The notes: generated from the sequence alone by a model not told the origin. DNA of 64,000 bases from Bradyrhizobium sp. AZCC 1610 (GCF_036924515.1 NZ_JAZHRR010000001.1:1707001-1771000); one strand, 5' to 3'. Positions 16,828 to 25,004 are shown, counted from the stretch's first letter. Numbers and translations are program-made.

Positions 16828-17679
16828 ATGACGACATTGTTCTCTGCGCTGGACTGGCGCGCGATGAGCCAGGAGGCGCGCGACCTCGGCCTCAACAATG
16901 GCGTTGCCGTGCCCGGCAGCGTCGAGATGGTCGCCGGCTGGGAGCAGCGCTCGGTCGAGATGCGCAAGCGTTTCCCCGGGCATCTCGACCTGCGATATGG
17001 CCCGCGCGAGCGCAACCGGATCGATTTTCTGAAAGCCGCCGACGCCGCGCCGACGCTGCTGTTCATCCATGGCGGTTACTGGCAGGCGCGAGCGAAGGAA
17101 GTCTTCACCATCGTTGCCGAAGGTCCGATGGCCCACGGCATCAACGTGGCCCTGATCGGCTATACGCTGGCGCCGGAAGCGACGCTGGACGAAATCGTCA
17201 CCGAGATCCACGCCGGCATCGATTACCTCGCTGAGCAACTGCCGGCGCTTGGCGCCGCGGCCGGCGGCATCGTGGTATCAGGCTGGTCCGCCGGCGGGCA
17301 CCTGACCTCGATGGCGCTGTCGCATCCGCTAGTGCGGGCGGGCATGGCAATCTCAGGCATCTACGATCTCGAGCCGATCCGCCGCAGCTACCTGAACGAA
17401 AAGCTGAGAGCCGATGAAGCTACCTCTCGCCGCAACTCGCCGATGATGCAGGAAGGCGGTCCGTCAAAACCGCTGTCGCTGGTGGTCGGCAGCGCCGAGT
17501 TGCCGCTATTGCGCAAGCAGACCGCCGATTTCGCCGGCCACCGCGCCCGATATGGCTTGCCGGTAACGTATGAGGAAATTCCCGGCGCAAACCATTTCAC
17601 CATCCTGTACGAGATGATGTCGCTGAAGGGAAGGATCACGACGCTGATCCGACAGTTGTTTGAGCGGACAACAGGTTGA
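16828..17679 (+). CDS. Alpha/beta hydrolase, arylformamidase-like
   Basis: A 283-residue hydrolase with the oxyanion-hole motif FIHGGYWQA (about residues 75-83), the nucleophile elbow SGWSAGGHL (about 151-159) and a C-terminal catalytic histidine in IPGANHFTILYEM. HGGxW together with SAGGH is typical of the eukaryote-like kynurenine formamidase group, though carbamate and ester hydrolases share it. The ATG at 16828 has CGGAG 8-9 bp upstream; an earlier in-frame ATG at 16741 is unlikely because it overlaps the promoter space shared with the divergent amidase. No other tryptophan-catabolic gene is adjacent. Confidence 0.8.
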   Translation: MTTLFSALDWRAMSQEARDLGLNNGVAVPGSVEMVAGWEQRSVEMRKRFPGHLDLRYGPRERNRIDFLKAADAAPTLLFIHGGYWQARAKEVFTIVAEGPMAHGINVALIGYTLAPEATLDEIVTEIHAGIDYLAEQLPALGAAAGGIVVSGWSAGGHLTSMALSHPLVRAGMAISGIYDLEPIRRSYLNEKLRADEATSRRNSPMMQEGGPSKPLSLVVGSAELPLLRKQTADFAGHRARYGLPVTYEEIPGANHFTILYEMMSLKGRITTLIRQLFERTTG

Positions 17680-17686
17680 GTGTCGC

Positions 17687-17803
17687 CGTCATTGCGAGAA
17701 ACCAACGGGTCGCGCGAATGCGGACCCGATGACGGGCTCCGCGACGAAGCAATCCATCCTTCCTCGCGGGGACAACGGATTGCTTCGCTTCGCTCGCAAT
17801 GAC
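17687..17803. repeat. Intergenic palindromic repeat, family B, expanded copy
   Basis: It starts with CGTCATTGCGAG and ends with GCTTCGCTCGCAATGAC; the two halves of GCAATCC/GGATTGC lie between. An extra GC-rich segment (about 17703-17740) is inserted in the left arm. It separates two convergent genes. Confidence 0.85.
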
Positions 17804-17819
17804 TGTGGTGGCAGTGTGC

Positions 17820-18596
17820 CTAACCCCATCCCGCCGTGTGTCCGCCGTCCACCGTGAAGATCGCCCCCGAGGTATATCCCGACCGGTCCGACGCCAGGAA
17901 CGCCATGAGGTCGCCGATCTCGCGCGCATGTGCGGGGCGGCCGAGCGGCATGTTTTTCTGGAATTCCTTGTAGCGGTTCTCGTCGCCGAACTGGTTCTTG
18001 GCCCGCGTCTTCAGCAGCGTGACGTGGCGGTCGGTGCCGACGGGGCCGGGATTGATGCCGACCACGCGGATATTGTCGGCAAGGCTTTTGCCGCCGAGCG
18101 CGCGGGTGAACGCCATCAGCGCGGCGTTGCCGGCGCTGCCGCAGATGTAGTTGGCATCGAATTTTTCGCCGGCCGCGCCGATGTCGTTGACGATGACGCC
18201 GCCGCCGCGCGCCTTCATCTGCGCGTAGATCGCGCGGGTGAGATTGATGTAGCCGAATACTTTCAATTCCCAGGCGTGGCGCCAGGTCGCCTCGTCGATC
18301 TTGTCGATCGAGCCGCCCGGGATGTCGCCGGCATTGTTGACGAGGATATCGATATCGGCGGCTTCCTTGGCGAGCCTTGCGATGTCCTCGCCCTTGCGCA
18401 GGTCGACGACATGGGCGGTCGCGCCGATCTGGTGCGCGGAGCGCAGACGCTCGGTCAGCGCTTTCAACTGCTCGCCGCTGCGGGCGGCCAGCATGACGTC
18501 GCAGCCCTCCTCGGCAAAGGCTTCGGCCGCGGCCGCGCCAATACCCTTGGAGGCGCCGGTGATCAGGACGCGCTTGCCGCGCAGATGCAGATCCAT
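17820..18596 (-). CDS. SDR family oxidoreductase with atypical active site
   Basis: A 258-residue short-chain dehydrogenase. The cofactor site VLITGASKGIGAAAAEAFAE and the NNAG motif are intact. Where classical SDRs have Ser...YxxxK, this one reads GAAGEKFDANYICGSAGNAA: the expected Tyr and Lys positions (just before AALMAFT) are Gly and Asn, and the nearby Tyr is shifted by three residues with no Lys four positions later. It may be a divergent or non-classical SDR, or catalytically impaired. The C-terminal GYTSGAIFTVDGGHTAG is standard. It is divergent from the tartrate dehydrogenase gene. Confidence 0.85.
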   Translation of the reverse strand: MDLHLRGKRVLITGASKGIGAAAAEAFAEEGCDVMLAARSGEQLKALTERLRSAHQIGATAHVVDLRKGEDIARLAKEAADIDILVNNAGDIPGGSIDKIDEATWRHAWELKVFGYINLTRAIYAQMKARGGGVIVNDIGAAGEKFDANYICGSAGNAALMAFTRALGGKSLADNIRVVGINPGPVGTDRHVTLLKTRAKNQFGDENRYKEFQKNMPLGRPAHAREIGDLMAFLASDRSGYTSGAIFTVDGGHTAGWG

Positions 18597-18770
18597 GGAA
18601 TTGACTCCTGAGTGGGGGAGGCGGGATGGAGGTCGGCGAGATTGTTAGGCTTGCGGCGTCATGGCGGTCAACATTGCAGTGCAGCGTTGCGCAAGCGGCA
18701 GGTTTGGTCCATTGCAAGGCAATCAAATAACCGGCATTAGCCGCCTGACAAACAGCTAGGGAAACTCTCG

Positions 18771-19850
18771 ATGAGCAGCGCCAAGAAGCAGTATCGGATC
18801 GCGGTCATTCCCGGTGACGGCATCGGCAAGGAAGTCGTCCCCGAGGGCCTGCGCGTGCTGGAGGCGGCCGCGAAAAAGCACGGCGTTTCGGTTCATTTCG
18901 ATCATTTCGACTTCGCGTCCTGGGACTATTACGAGAAGCACGGCGAGATGATGCCGGAGGACTGGAAGGCAAAAATCGGCAAGCACGACGCGATCTATTT
19001 CGGCGCGGTCGGCTGGCCGGCGAAAATCCCCGATCACATCTCCCTGTGGGGCTCGCTCATAAAATTCCGGCGTGAGTTCGACCAGTACGTCAATCTGCGC
19101 CCAGTGCGGCTGATGCCCGGCGTGCCGTCGCCGCTTGCCAACCGCAAGCCCGGCGATATCGATTTCTGGGTGGTGCGCGAGAATACGGAAGGCGAATATT
19201 CTTCCGTCGGCGGCCGCATGTTCCCGGACACCGACCGTGAATTCGTGACGCAACAGACCGTGATGACGCGCGTTGGCGTCGACCGCATCCTGAAATTTGC
19301 GTTTGATCTGGCGCAGTCACGCCCGAAGAAGCATCTGACCTCAGCGACCAAGTCCAACGGCATCTCGATCACGATGCCCTATTGGGACGAACGCGTGGAG
19401 GCGATGGCGAAAAAATATCCCGGCGTAAAGTGGGACAAGTACCACATCGACATTCTGACTGCGAACTTCGTGCTGCATCCGGATTGGTTCGACGTCGTGG
19501 TCGGCTCCAATTTGTTCGGCGATATCCTTTCGGATCTGGGCCCGGCCTGCACCGGCACCATCGGCATCGCGCCGTCGGGCAATATCAATCCGGAGGGAAA
19601 TTTCCCGTCGGTGTTTGAACCCGTGCATGGCTCGGCGCCCGATATCGCCGGGCAGGGCATCGCCAACCCGATCGGCATGATCTGGTCCGGCGCGATGATG
19701 CTGGAGCATCTCGGCGAGAAAGCGGCGGCAGAGTCCATCGTCGGCGCCATCGAGCGCACACTCGGCGAGCGCACGCTGCGCACAAGGGATCTTGGCGGCA
19801 ACGCCGATACTGTGGCGTGCGGCAAGGCCGTCGCGGAAATGGTAGATTGA
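18771..19850 (+). CDS. Tartrate / D-malate dehydrogenase family protein
   Basis: A 359-residue beta-decarboxylating dehydrogenase. The N-terminus RIAVIPGDGIGKEVVPEGLR, FGAVGWP, the VRENTEGEYSS phosphorylation-loop region and the signature NLFGDILSDLGPACTGTIGI are the isocitrate/isopropylmalate dehydrogenase family hallmarks; DHISLWG and FDQYVNLRPV place it in the tartrate dehydrogenase/decarboxylase and D-malate dehydrogenase branch rather than LeuB. It would oxidise tartrate or D-malate with NAD, using Mn2+ and K+ in characterised members. A family E repeat follows 3 bp after its stop. Confidence 0.9.
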   Translation: MSSAKKQYRIAVIPGDGIGKEVVPEGLRVLEAAAKKHGVSVHFDHFDFASWDYYEKHGEMMPEDWKAKIGKHDAIYFGAVGWPAKIPDHISLWGSLIKFRREFDQYVNLRPVRLMPGVPSPLANRKPGDIDFWVVRENTEGEYSSVGGRMFPDTDREFVTQQTVMTRVGVDRILKFAFDLAQSRPKKHLTSATKSNGISITMPYWDERVEAMAKKYPGVKWDKYHIDILTANFVLHPDWFDVVVGSNLFGDILSDLGPACTGTIGIAPSGNINPEGNFPSVFEPVHGSAPDIAGQGIANPIGMIWSGAMMLEHLGEKAAAESIVGAIERTLGERTLRTRDLGGNADTVACGKAVAEMVD

Positions 19851-19852
19851 GG

Positions 19853-19906
19853 TTCCCTTCCCCCCTTGTGGGAGAAGGTGGCGTAGCGCCGGATGAGGGG
19901 GAGGGC
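19853..19906. repeat. Intergenic repeat, family E, left border of debris region
   Basis: GC-rich element with CCCCCTTGTGGGAGAAGG followed by GGCGTAGCGCC and GGATGAGGGGGAGGG. A shorter copy in the opposite orientation (CCCACAAGGGGAGAAGG) lies at 21791-21822. The SRAP pseudogene is truncated exactly at this element. Confidence 0.7.
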
Positions 19907-20258
19907 GAACCACACCACGTCCTTTTTCTTGGTCTCCGGGTTTGGCTCCGGCGTGTACTCGGCAAAGCTGTTGGCCGGAACGAGACACCGGTTTTCCGTT
20001 TTCAGCCATCCCCGCCAATGCGGCGAGGACGTGTTGCGGATGTTGGTGACAGGTGGGCCGCCCGTGCGCGGCGGAGGCGGCATGCCCCAGCGCATCATGG
20101 TCAGCTCGCGCTCGGTGCCAGCGTTTGCGGACGACCGGCGCGGGGTAGTCTGGAAACACGCCCTGCATGGGCGGCAGGTTGCCGACATACCGATTGATGA
20201 CGCGGAATAGGCGCTGGATCGCTTTTTGGTTGGTGGTGATCGAATAGAGGTTGCACAC
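19901..20258 (-). pseudogene. SRAP (YedK/HMCES) gene, frameshifted and truncated
   Basis: From a GTG at 20258 the frame reads MCNLYSITTNQKAIQRLF, with the catalytic Cys2 of SOS-response-associated peptidases, which crosslink to abasic sites in single-stranded DNA. At the AAA run (20124-20126, TTT on the plus strand) one extra base shifts the frame; the other frame continues with GTERELTMMRWGMPPPP, TNIRNTSSPHWRGWL and NRCLVPANSFAEY, all conserved SRAP segments. Homology stops after KKKDVVWFA at about 19903, where a family E repeat begins, so the last half of the gene, including its catalytic His, is missing. This is a dead gene. Confidence 0.85.
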
Positions 20259-20439
20259 GATCGAGCCTCAGGCAAACAGTTCGACGCCCGGCGGCGCGAA
20301 GCGGACAATCATGCCGCCTTTCGCAAATAAGAGCCAGATGCTCGCGACAGCGACTGGCAGAACGATGCGCGCGGCACCCCCTTTGCCGTACCTGCCCGAA
20401 ATGCTACCGGGAGAAGGTGTCGCGATAGCGGAGCAAGCG

Positions 20440-20631
20440 ATGAGTGACAAAACCATCACACACGAAGTTGCGGTTCAGCGATTGAGAAGTGCAGGCGCGG
20501 ATCAGGTCGCCGACCAGCTCGCCGCGTTCAGGAATGTGGACGGCGGATTGGGTGGCTGGGACGGATATGTTCGCGGGCGCTTCAGCAAGCGGATCGTCGC
20601 GATCGTCTGGCCAGAGGAGCGGGCATCGTGA
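20440..20631 (+). CDS. Hypothetical small protein (63 aa)
   Basis: A 63-residue ORF starting MSDKTITHEVAVQRLRSAG with a GGAG 7-8 bp before the ATG. It is mildly acidic at its start and basic towards its end, with a Gly-rich middle (GGLGGWDGYVRG). I recognise no family. Its stop overlaps a GTG-started ORF (GTGA), suggesting a coupled pair. It lies in the debris region, so it may be a remnant. Confidence 0.35.
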   Translation: MSDKTITHEVAVQRLRSAGADQVADQLAAFRNVDGGLGGWDGYVRGRFSKRIVAIVWPEERAS

Positions 20632-20807
20632 GCGAAATGCGGAAGCAGTTCGAGACGAAGCATCGTGCCTGGCCCGACATCTGGAACGGGTTCTGTGGCA
20701 GAGCCCGTTTTATCTTTCATCGCATTTTTTACTTGGGTCCGCAGGTTCCGGGTACATCATCGCCACCGCCATCGCGCGCTGCCCTGAGTTCGGGTGGCGG
20801 CGCTTGA
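20628..20807 (+). CDS. Hypothetical small protein (59 aa), possibly degraded
   Basis: Starts at GTG 20628 overlapping the previous stop and reads MSEMRKQFETKHRAWPDIWN before a low-complexity Pro/Ser/Gly tail. The first 20 residues look coding and the tail does not, so this may be the head of a truncated gene. No family is recognised. Confidence 0.25.
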   Translation: MSEMRKQFETKHRAWPDIWNGFCGRARFIFHRIFYLGPQVPGTSSPPPSRAALSSGGGA

Positions 20808-20927
20808 CCCCACCGCCCGTCGTTAGCCCTTGGCATCGTCGGCAGTGACGGCGTCCCCCGCTGCATGATGCTTCGTCGGCGGTGGCTTCACCGGCTGCTT
20901 GCCAAAACGATACGCTCGGCGAGCGGC

Positions 20928-21122
20928 TCAGGCTGTATATCGAAGAGAACTTCCATGATGCGTGAAGAAGGCATCAATCTTCACAGGTTCGCCGGTATCT
21001 TTCCAGAACAGCTTTTGACCGAGGCTGGCCGCCACCGCGAGGCGGTGGTGGCCGCCGATTAGCGTATGGTCATCCGCTGCTTTGGCGATAATCTCGCCTG
21101 CGTCGTCCACGATGTTTCTCAT
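20928..21122 (-). CDS. Hypothetical small protein (64 aa) with a strong ribosome site
   Basis: A 64-residue ORF, MRNIVDDAGEIIAKAADDHT at the start, with a perfect GGAGG (21129-21133) 6 bp before the ATG. The middle, LIGGHHRLAVAASLGQKLF, resembles the histidine-rich turn of ParB-like nuclease folds (GxHRxxAA-x-LG), but the match is short and I do not assign it. It sits between gene relics and has no recognised partner. Confidence 0.4.
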   Translation of the reverse strand: MRNIVDDAGEIIAKAADDHTLIGGHHRLAVAASLGQKLFWKDTGEPVKIDAFFTHHGSSLRYTA

Positions 21123-21510
21123 GTGACGCCTCCAATCCAACGCGCCGATCAGCGCCGCCGCGATGGTGCGTAATCTATCTAACCTCGCACCGGCTCCGGG
21201 CGTTCCAACCCCATGAAGATCACGGTTTCCGTATTCGACATGCGCCACCTCGCGCACCGCCTTTCTGTACCGAGCGGCATAAAATTAAGCCGAGATTGCG
21301 CGATTGAAAATATCTTCAAAGGGCGCGGTCGCGCGGTCCCCGCACAAGGTCACGCCCTCACAGGACCCGAGCAACGATGAGGGGCATCCCTGCCGTCACC
21401 ATGGCCCGCGCACCGCATCACCGCGACAGTCGATGCGACCGTGCCAGCATGGGACCTTCGACAGCGCTCGCACGGCTTCGGGTCGGACCTCCAAGCTGAG
21501 GACGCCACGC
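21123..21510. other. Stretch without recognised gene
   Basis: About 390 bp with no convincing ORF on either strand. The minus strand has a 20-codon frame at 21232-21170 (MSNTETVIFMGLERPEPVRG) too short to judge. The right part is GC-rich with no repeat arms. It lies inside the debris region between the 64-aa ORF and the PEP-CTERM relic. Confidence 0.4.
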
Positions 21511-21537
21511 AAAAAGAAAAGCCGCCCGAAGGCGGCT
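21511..21537 (-). terminator. Intrinsic terminator of the PEP-CTERM relic
   Basis: Minus-strand hairpin AGCCGCC-TTCG-GGCGGCT followed by TTTCTTTTT. It lies 28 bp after the stop of the PEP-CTERM remnant, showing this was the 3' end of a real gene. Confidence 0.85.
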
Positions 21538-21565
21538 CTCTGTCACATGCCGTGAGCTAGTTTGA

Positions 21566-21778
21566 TCAGGCCGCAGCGAGCGCGAGGCCCTGATCTTTGC
21601 GCGAACGACGATAGGCCATGAACCCAACGCCCGCGAAACCGAGGACCATCATCGCCCAAGTGGAGGGCTCGGGGACGGCGCCGCTAATTGTCGGAAGATC
21701 ATTTGCATAAAAAGACCTGTCGACGAGCCGCAACTGGAATTGGCCTGCCGTCTGATGATTGCCCTTTGCGTCAATCGG
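21566..21778 (-). pseudogene. PEP-CTERM protein, C-terminal remnant
   Basis: A 70-codon frame without a start codon, opening after an in-frame stop. It reads [20 protein letters not shown] and then the sorting signal [20 protein letters not shown] followed by MAYRRSRK: the Pro-Glu-Pro motif, one membrane helix and an Arg-rich end, which are the three parts of a PEP-CTERM signal recognised by exosortase systems. The N-terminal body of the protein is lost; the upstream DNA runs into a family E repeat at 21791. A good terminator follows. No exosortase gene is in the window. Confidence 0.85.
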
Positions 21779-21790
21779 TTAGATAGAGCC

Positions 21791-21822
21791 CCATACTCCC
21801 ACAAGGGGAGAAGGAAGTAGGG
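21791..21822. repeat. Intergenic repeat, family E, right border of debris region
   Basis: CCCACAAGGGGAGAAGG, the reverse orientation of the core at 19861-19876 (CCCCTTGTGGG). The two copies bracket the region of gene relics. Confidence 0.6.
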
Positions 21823-21825
21823 ACA

Positions 21826-22737
21826 TCACCCCTTCGCAACCCGCCGGCAATGCTCCCAGGCCGCGCGCATCAAATTCTCGCTCGCTTCGGGCGTGCGGAA
21901 CGCCGAGTGCGCCGACAGCGTCACGTTTTCCAGTTTCGTCAGCGGATGATCTGCCGGCAGCGGCTCGATGTTGAAGACGTCGAGGCCGGCGTGGCGGATC
22001 TGGCCCGACTTCAACGCATCGATCATCGCTTCTTCGTCAACGATGGCGCCGCGCGCGGTGTTGACCAGGATGACGCCGGGCTTCATTGCCTCGATGCAGG
22101 CGCGCGAGATCAGGCCGCGCGTCTCGTCGTTGAGCAGGAGATGGATCGAGACGACATCGCTCTCGGTCAGCAATTCGTCGAGATCGACGAATTCGACCTT
22201 CGGATGTTTCTTCTGCGAACGGTTCCAGGCGATGACGCGCATGCCGGAGCCGATCGCGATGCGCGCGACTTCCGCTGCGATGCCGCCGAAGCCGATCAGG
22301 CCCAGCGTCTTGCCGGTCAGCTGCATGCCGTCGTCGCGCAGCCAGTTGCCGGCGCGGATCCCGCGGTCCATCTTGGCGAGGCCGCGCGCGCCCTCCCACA
22401 TCAACGCGATGGCGCATTCGGCAACGGCGGTATCGCCATAACCCTTGATCAGGTGCACGGAAATCCCGAGCTCGGCGAGCTCTTCCGGGTTCATGTAGCT
22501 GCGCGCGCCGGTGCCGAGAAACACGACGTGCTTGAGCCCGGTGCATTTCTTCGCGACGTCGGTCGGCAGCGCCGTGTGATCGACGATCGCGATCTCGGCG
22601 CCATCGAGTATCGCGGGATACTGATCCGAGGTGATGTCGGGGTTCCGGTGGATCAGCACCTTGGGATCGCCTGGCTTCGCCAGCCGCTCGAAGATCACGG
22701 CCAGCGATTCATTGGCGTCGACGAAAACTCCACGCAT
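21826..22737 (-). CDS. D-2-hydroxyacid dehydrogenase family protein
   Basis: A 303-residue NAD-dependent dehydrogenase. The Rossmann motif is GKTLGLIGFGGIAAEVARIA (about residues 142-161). The catalytic set is NTARGAIVDEEAMIDAL (Arg), AGLDVFNIEPLP (Glu) and SAHSAF (His), as in phosphoglycerate dehydrogenase and hydroxypyruvate reductase, without an ACT domain. The ATG at 22737 has GGGGAA upstream; an earlier in-frame start would add nine unrelated residues. It follows the amidohydrolase gene by 37 bp on the same strand, suggesting an operon. The substrate is unknown. Confidence 0.88.
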   Translation of the reverse strand: MRGVFVDANESLAVIFERLAKPGDPKVLIHRNPDITSDQYPAILDGAEIAIVDHTALPTDVAKKCTGLKHVVFLGTGARSYMNPEELAELGISVHLIKGYGDTAVAECAIALMWEGARGLAKMDRGIRAGNWLRDDGMQLTGKTLGLIGFGGIAAEVARIAIGSGMRVIAWNRSQKKHPKVEFVDLDELLTESDVVSIHLLLNDETRGLISRACIEAMKPGVILVNTARGAIVDEEAMIDALKSGQIRHAGLDVFNIEPLPADHPLTKLENVTLSAHSAFRTPEASENLMRAAWEHCRRVAKG

Positions 22738-22774
22738 GGCATTTCCCCAAGTTCTGTTTATCAAGTTCTATTTA

Positions 22775-24025
22775 TCAGGATGCGACGCCGGCCAGCGCCA
22801 GCACGGTATGCATCAGCACATTGGCGCCCGCCGCGCAATCGGCCTGAGTCGCGTCTTCCAGTTCGTTGTGGCTGATGCCGTCCTTGCAGGGCACGAACAC
22901 CATCGCCGCCGGCATGACGGTGTTGAGGTTGCAGGCATCGTGGCCGGCGCCGGAGGTGATGCGGCGATGCGAAAGCCCAAGCATCTTCGCGGCGTTCTCT
23001 ACCGCCTCCACCAGCCTGGGATCGAAATGTGTCGGCGGCTTGCGCCAGATCAGATCGAACTGGACCTCGACCTTGCGCCGCGCCGCGATCTCGGCAATCG
23101 AGCTGCGCAAATCCTTGTCCAGCGCATCCATGATGGCGGCATCCGCGCTGCGGCAGTCGACCGTGAAGGCGATCTCGCCGGGTATGACGTTGCGCGAGGG
23201 GTTGGCGATTACGGCCTCGCCGACGGTGCCGACGGCCTTCGGCCCGTGCTTCCTGGCAATGGCCTCCATCGCCAGCACGATTTCCGACAGCGTCGCCAGC
23301 GCGTCGCGCCGCAAAGGCATCGGCGTCGAGCCGGCATGGCTCTCGAAGCCGGTGATCTTGCCGTCATACCAGAGCACGCCCTGGCCGGAATCGACCACGC
23401 CGATGGTCTTGTTTTCGGCTTCGAGAATTGGCCCCTGTTCGATGTGCAGTTCGACGAACCCTGAGAATTTCTGCGTCCCCACCGGGGTCTCGCCGCGGTA
23501 ACCGATGCTGTCGAGCGCTTGTGCGACTGTCATGCCCTCGGCATCTTTGCGCGACAAAATGTCGTCGGTGGTGAAATCGCCGACGTAAGCTGCCGACGCC
23601 ATCATCGCCGGCGCAAAGCGCGAGCCTTCCTCGTTGGTCCAGTTGCAGATGCAGATCGGCGTCTCGGTTTCGATCCCGGCATCGTTCAGCGTACGCACCA
23701 CCTCCAGCGCCGCCAGCGTGCCGAGCACGCCGTCATATTTGCCGCCGGTCGGTTGCGTATCGAGGTGGGAGCCGAAGCCTACCGGCGGCTTCGACATGTC
23801 GCGGCCCTTGCGCAGCCCGAACATCGAACCCAACGCATCGACATGTACTTCCAGTCCCGCGGCTTCGCAGGCGTTCCGGAACCAGTCGCGTACCTGTTTG
23901 TCTTCAGGTCCCAGCGTCAGCCGCCGTACGCCGCCTTTTGGCGTGGCGCCGAATTTGGCGGTTTCGTGAATGGTGCCCCAGAGCCGGGCGGAATCGATTT
24001 GCAGGTTGGAGGCGATTTTTGTCAT
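22775..24025 (-). CDS. Zn-dependent amidohydrolase, allantoate / N-carbamoyl amino acid type (M20)
   Basis: A 416-residue metallo-amidase. The metal ligands appear as GSHLDTQPTGGKYDG (about residues 86-100), NEEGSRFAP (about 130-138), ELHIEQGP and a C-terminal GISHNELED. The dimerisation domain contains SHAGSTPMPLRRDA. This pattern defines the hydantoinase/carbamoylase family: allantoate amidohydrolase, beta-ureidopropionase and L-carbamoylase. It starts 41 bp after the lysR stop on the same strand. The DUF1445 and Liv-transport genes on the other side of lysR suggest a shared nitrogenous substrate. Confidence 0.9.
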   Translation of the reverse strand: MTKIASNLQIDSARLWGTIHETAKFGATPKGGVRRLTLGPEDKQVRDWFRNACEAAGLEVHVDALGSMFGLRKGRDMSKPPVGFGSHLDTQPTGGKYDGVLGTLAALEVVRTLNDAGIETETPICICNWTNEEGSRFAPAMMASAAYVGDFTTDDILSRKDAEGMTVAQALDSIGYRGETPVGTQKFSGFVELHIEQGPILEAENKTIGVVDSGQGVLWYDGKITGFESHAGSTPMPLRRDALATLSEIVLAMEAIARKHGPKAVGTVGEAVIANPSRNVIPGEIAFTVDCRSADAAIMDALDKDLRSSIAEIAARRKVEVQFDLIWRKPPTHFDPRLVEAVENAAKMLGLSHRRITSGAGHDACNLNTVMPAAMVFVPCKDGISHNELEDATQADCAAGANVLMHTVLALAGVAS

Positions 24026-24066
24026 TGGCCGTTCCGAAGTTCAGACGATACGCGAGGCGCGCTTTT

Positions 24067-24984
24067 TCAATGACGCGCCTCGCGCGGCGCGTCAACAATG
24101 ACGCCGCCCTGCGCGAGATTGGCGGCCAGTTCGGCCACGCGCTCCACCGCAACCGTATCGGGGGAGGCAAGCCAGCTCGCCGAAAACGTCAATAGCGGCA
24201 GTTGTACGTTGGTCGACAGCAGTTGCAGCCGTCCATCGGCCATTTCGCTCTCGACGATTGCGGTTGGGATCACGGCAATACCGAGCCCTTCGATCGCCAT
24301 GTGGATGACGGTCGCGATCGAAGCGCTGGCGTGCAGGCGGATCGGCGGCAGATCGGGGCGGTTGAACAGGGAGCGCACCATCTCATAGGGCTGCGTCCGG
24401 CGCGAGAAAGTGATGATCGGAAATTTCGCCAGATCGTGCACCGTGAGTTGACGGTTGCCCAGCCCAAGCATGGGGCTGGCCAGGAATCCTACGGGATAGT
24501 CGCACAGCACGCGGTTGCTGATGCTCGGCGCGGTCAGCGGCCCGAGCACGAATGCGAGCTCGATTTCCTGCGCCAGCAGCCGGTTGCGCAAGTTCGAGGT
24601 GATGTCGACCTCGATCTCGAGCGAGAGGTTGGGATAGGCGTGATTGACGCTCTTGATCAGCTGCGTCAGCCAGGTGTGCACGATGGTCTCGGCGACGCCG
24701 AGCCGAAGCACGCCGCGCATCGCCGAGCGGTCGCCGACCACCGCCAGCATTTCCGAGCGCAGTCCGATCAGCTTTTCGGCGTAGACCATCAATTGCCGTC
24801 CGCTCGGCGTCGGCAGCACCATGCGGCGGTCACGCTGCAGGAGTTTCACGCCTACCTCGCGTTCGAGCTGGGCGATTCGTTGCGAGATCGCGGGCTGGGT
24901 GGTGTTGAGCTTCTGCGCCGCGCCGCGGAAGCTGCCGAGCGTCACCACCCACATGAACGTCTCAATTGCCTTGAAATCAGTCAT
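24067..24984 (-). CDS. LysR family transcriptional regulator
   Basis: A 305-residue regulator. The N-terminal winged helix-turn-helix is canonical: FRGAAQKLNTTQPAISQRIA and LEREVGVKLLQRDRRMVLPT (about residues 18-60). The effector domain follows (RLGVAETIVHTWLTQLIKSV). It is divergent from the DUF1445 gene and heads a minus-strand run with the amidohydrolase and dehydrogenase, so it probably controls both sides from the site at 25005-25021. The effector is unknown. Confidence 0.92.
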   Translation of the reverse strand: MTDFKAIETFMWVVTLGSFRGAAQKLNTTQPAISQRIAQLEREVGVKLLQRDRRMVLPTPSGRQLMVYAEKLIGLRSEMLAVVGDRSAMRGVLRLGVAETIVHTWLTQLIKSVNHAYPNLSLEIEVDITSNLRNRLLAQEIELAFVLGPLTAPSISNRVLCDYPVGFLASPMLGLGNRQLTVHDLAKFPIITFSRRTQPYEMVRSLFNRPDLPPIRLHASASIATVIHMAIEGLGIAVIPTAIVESEMADGRLQLLSTNVQLPLLTFSASWLASPDTVAVERVAELAANLAQGGVIVDAPREARH

Positions 24985-25004
24985 GCACCCTCTGGCCGCA
25001 GATT

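Noticed and set aside
20268..20459. 63-codon minus-strand ORF with a membrane-like segment (VASIWLLFAKGG) just before the SRAP relic
   Set aside because: It overlaps the plus-strand 63-aa ORF, has no clear ribosome site and lies in decayed DNA; too weak to call, although it might be the former first gene of the SRAP unit.
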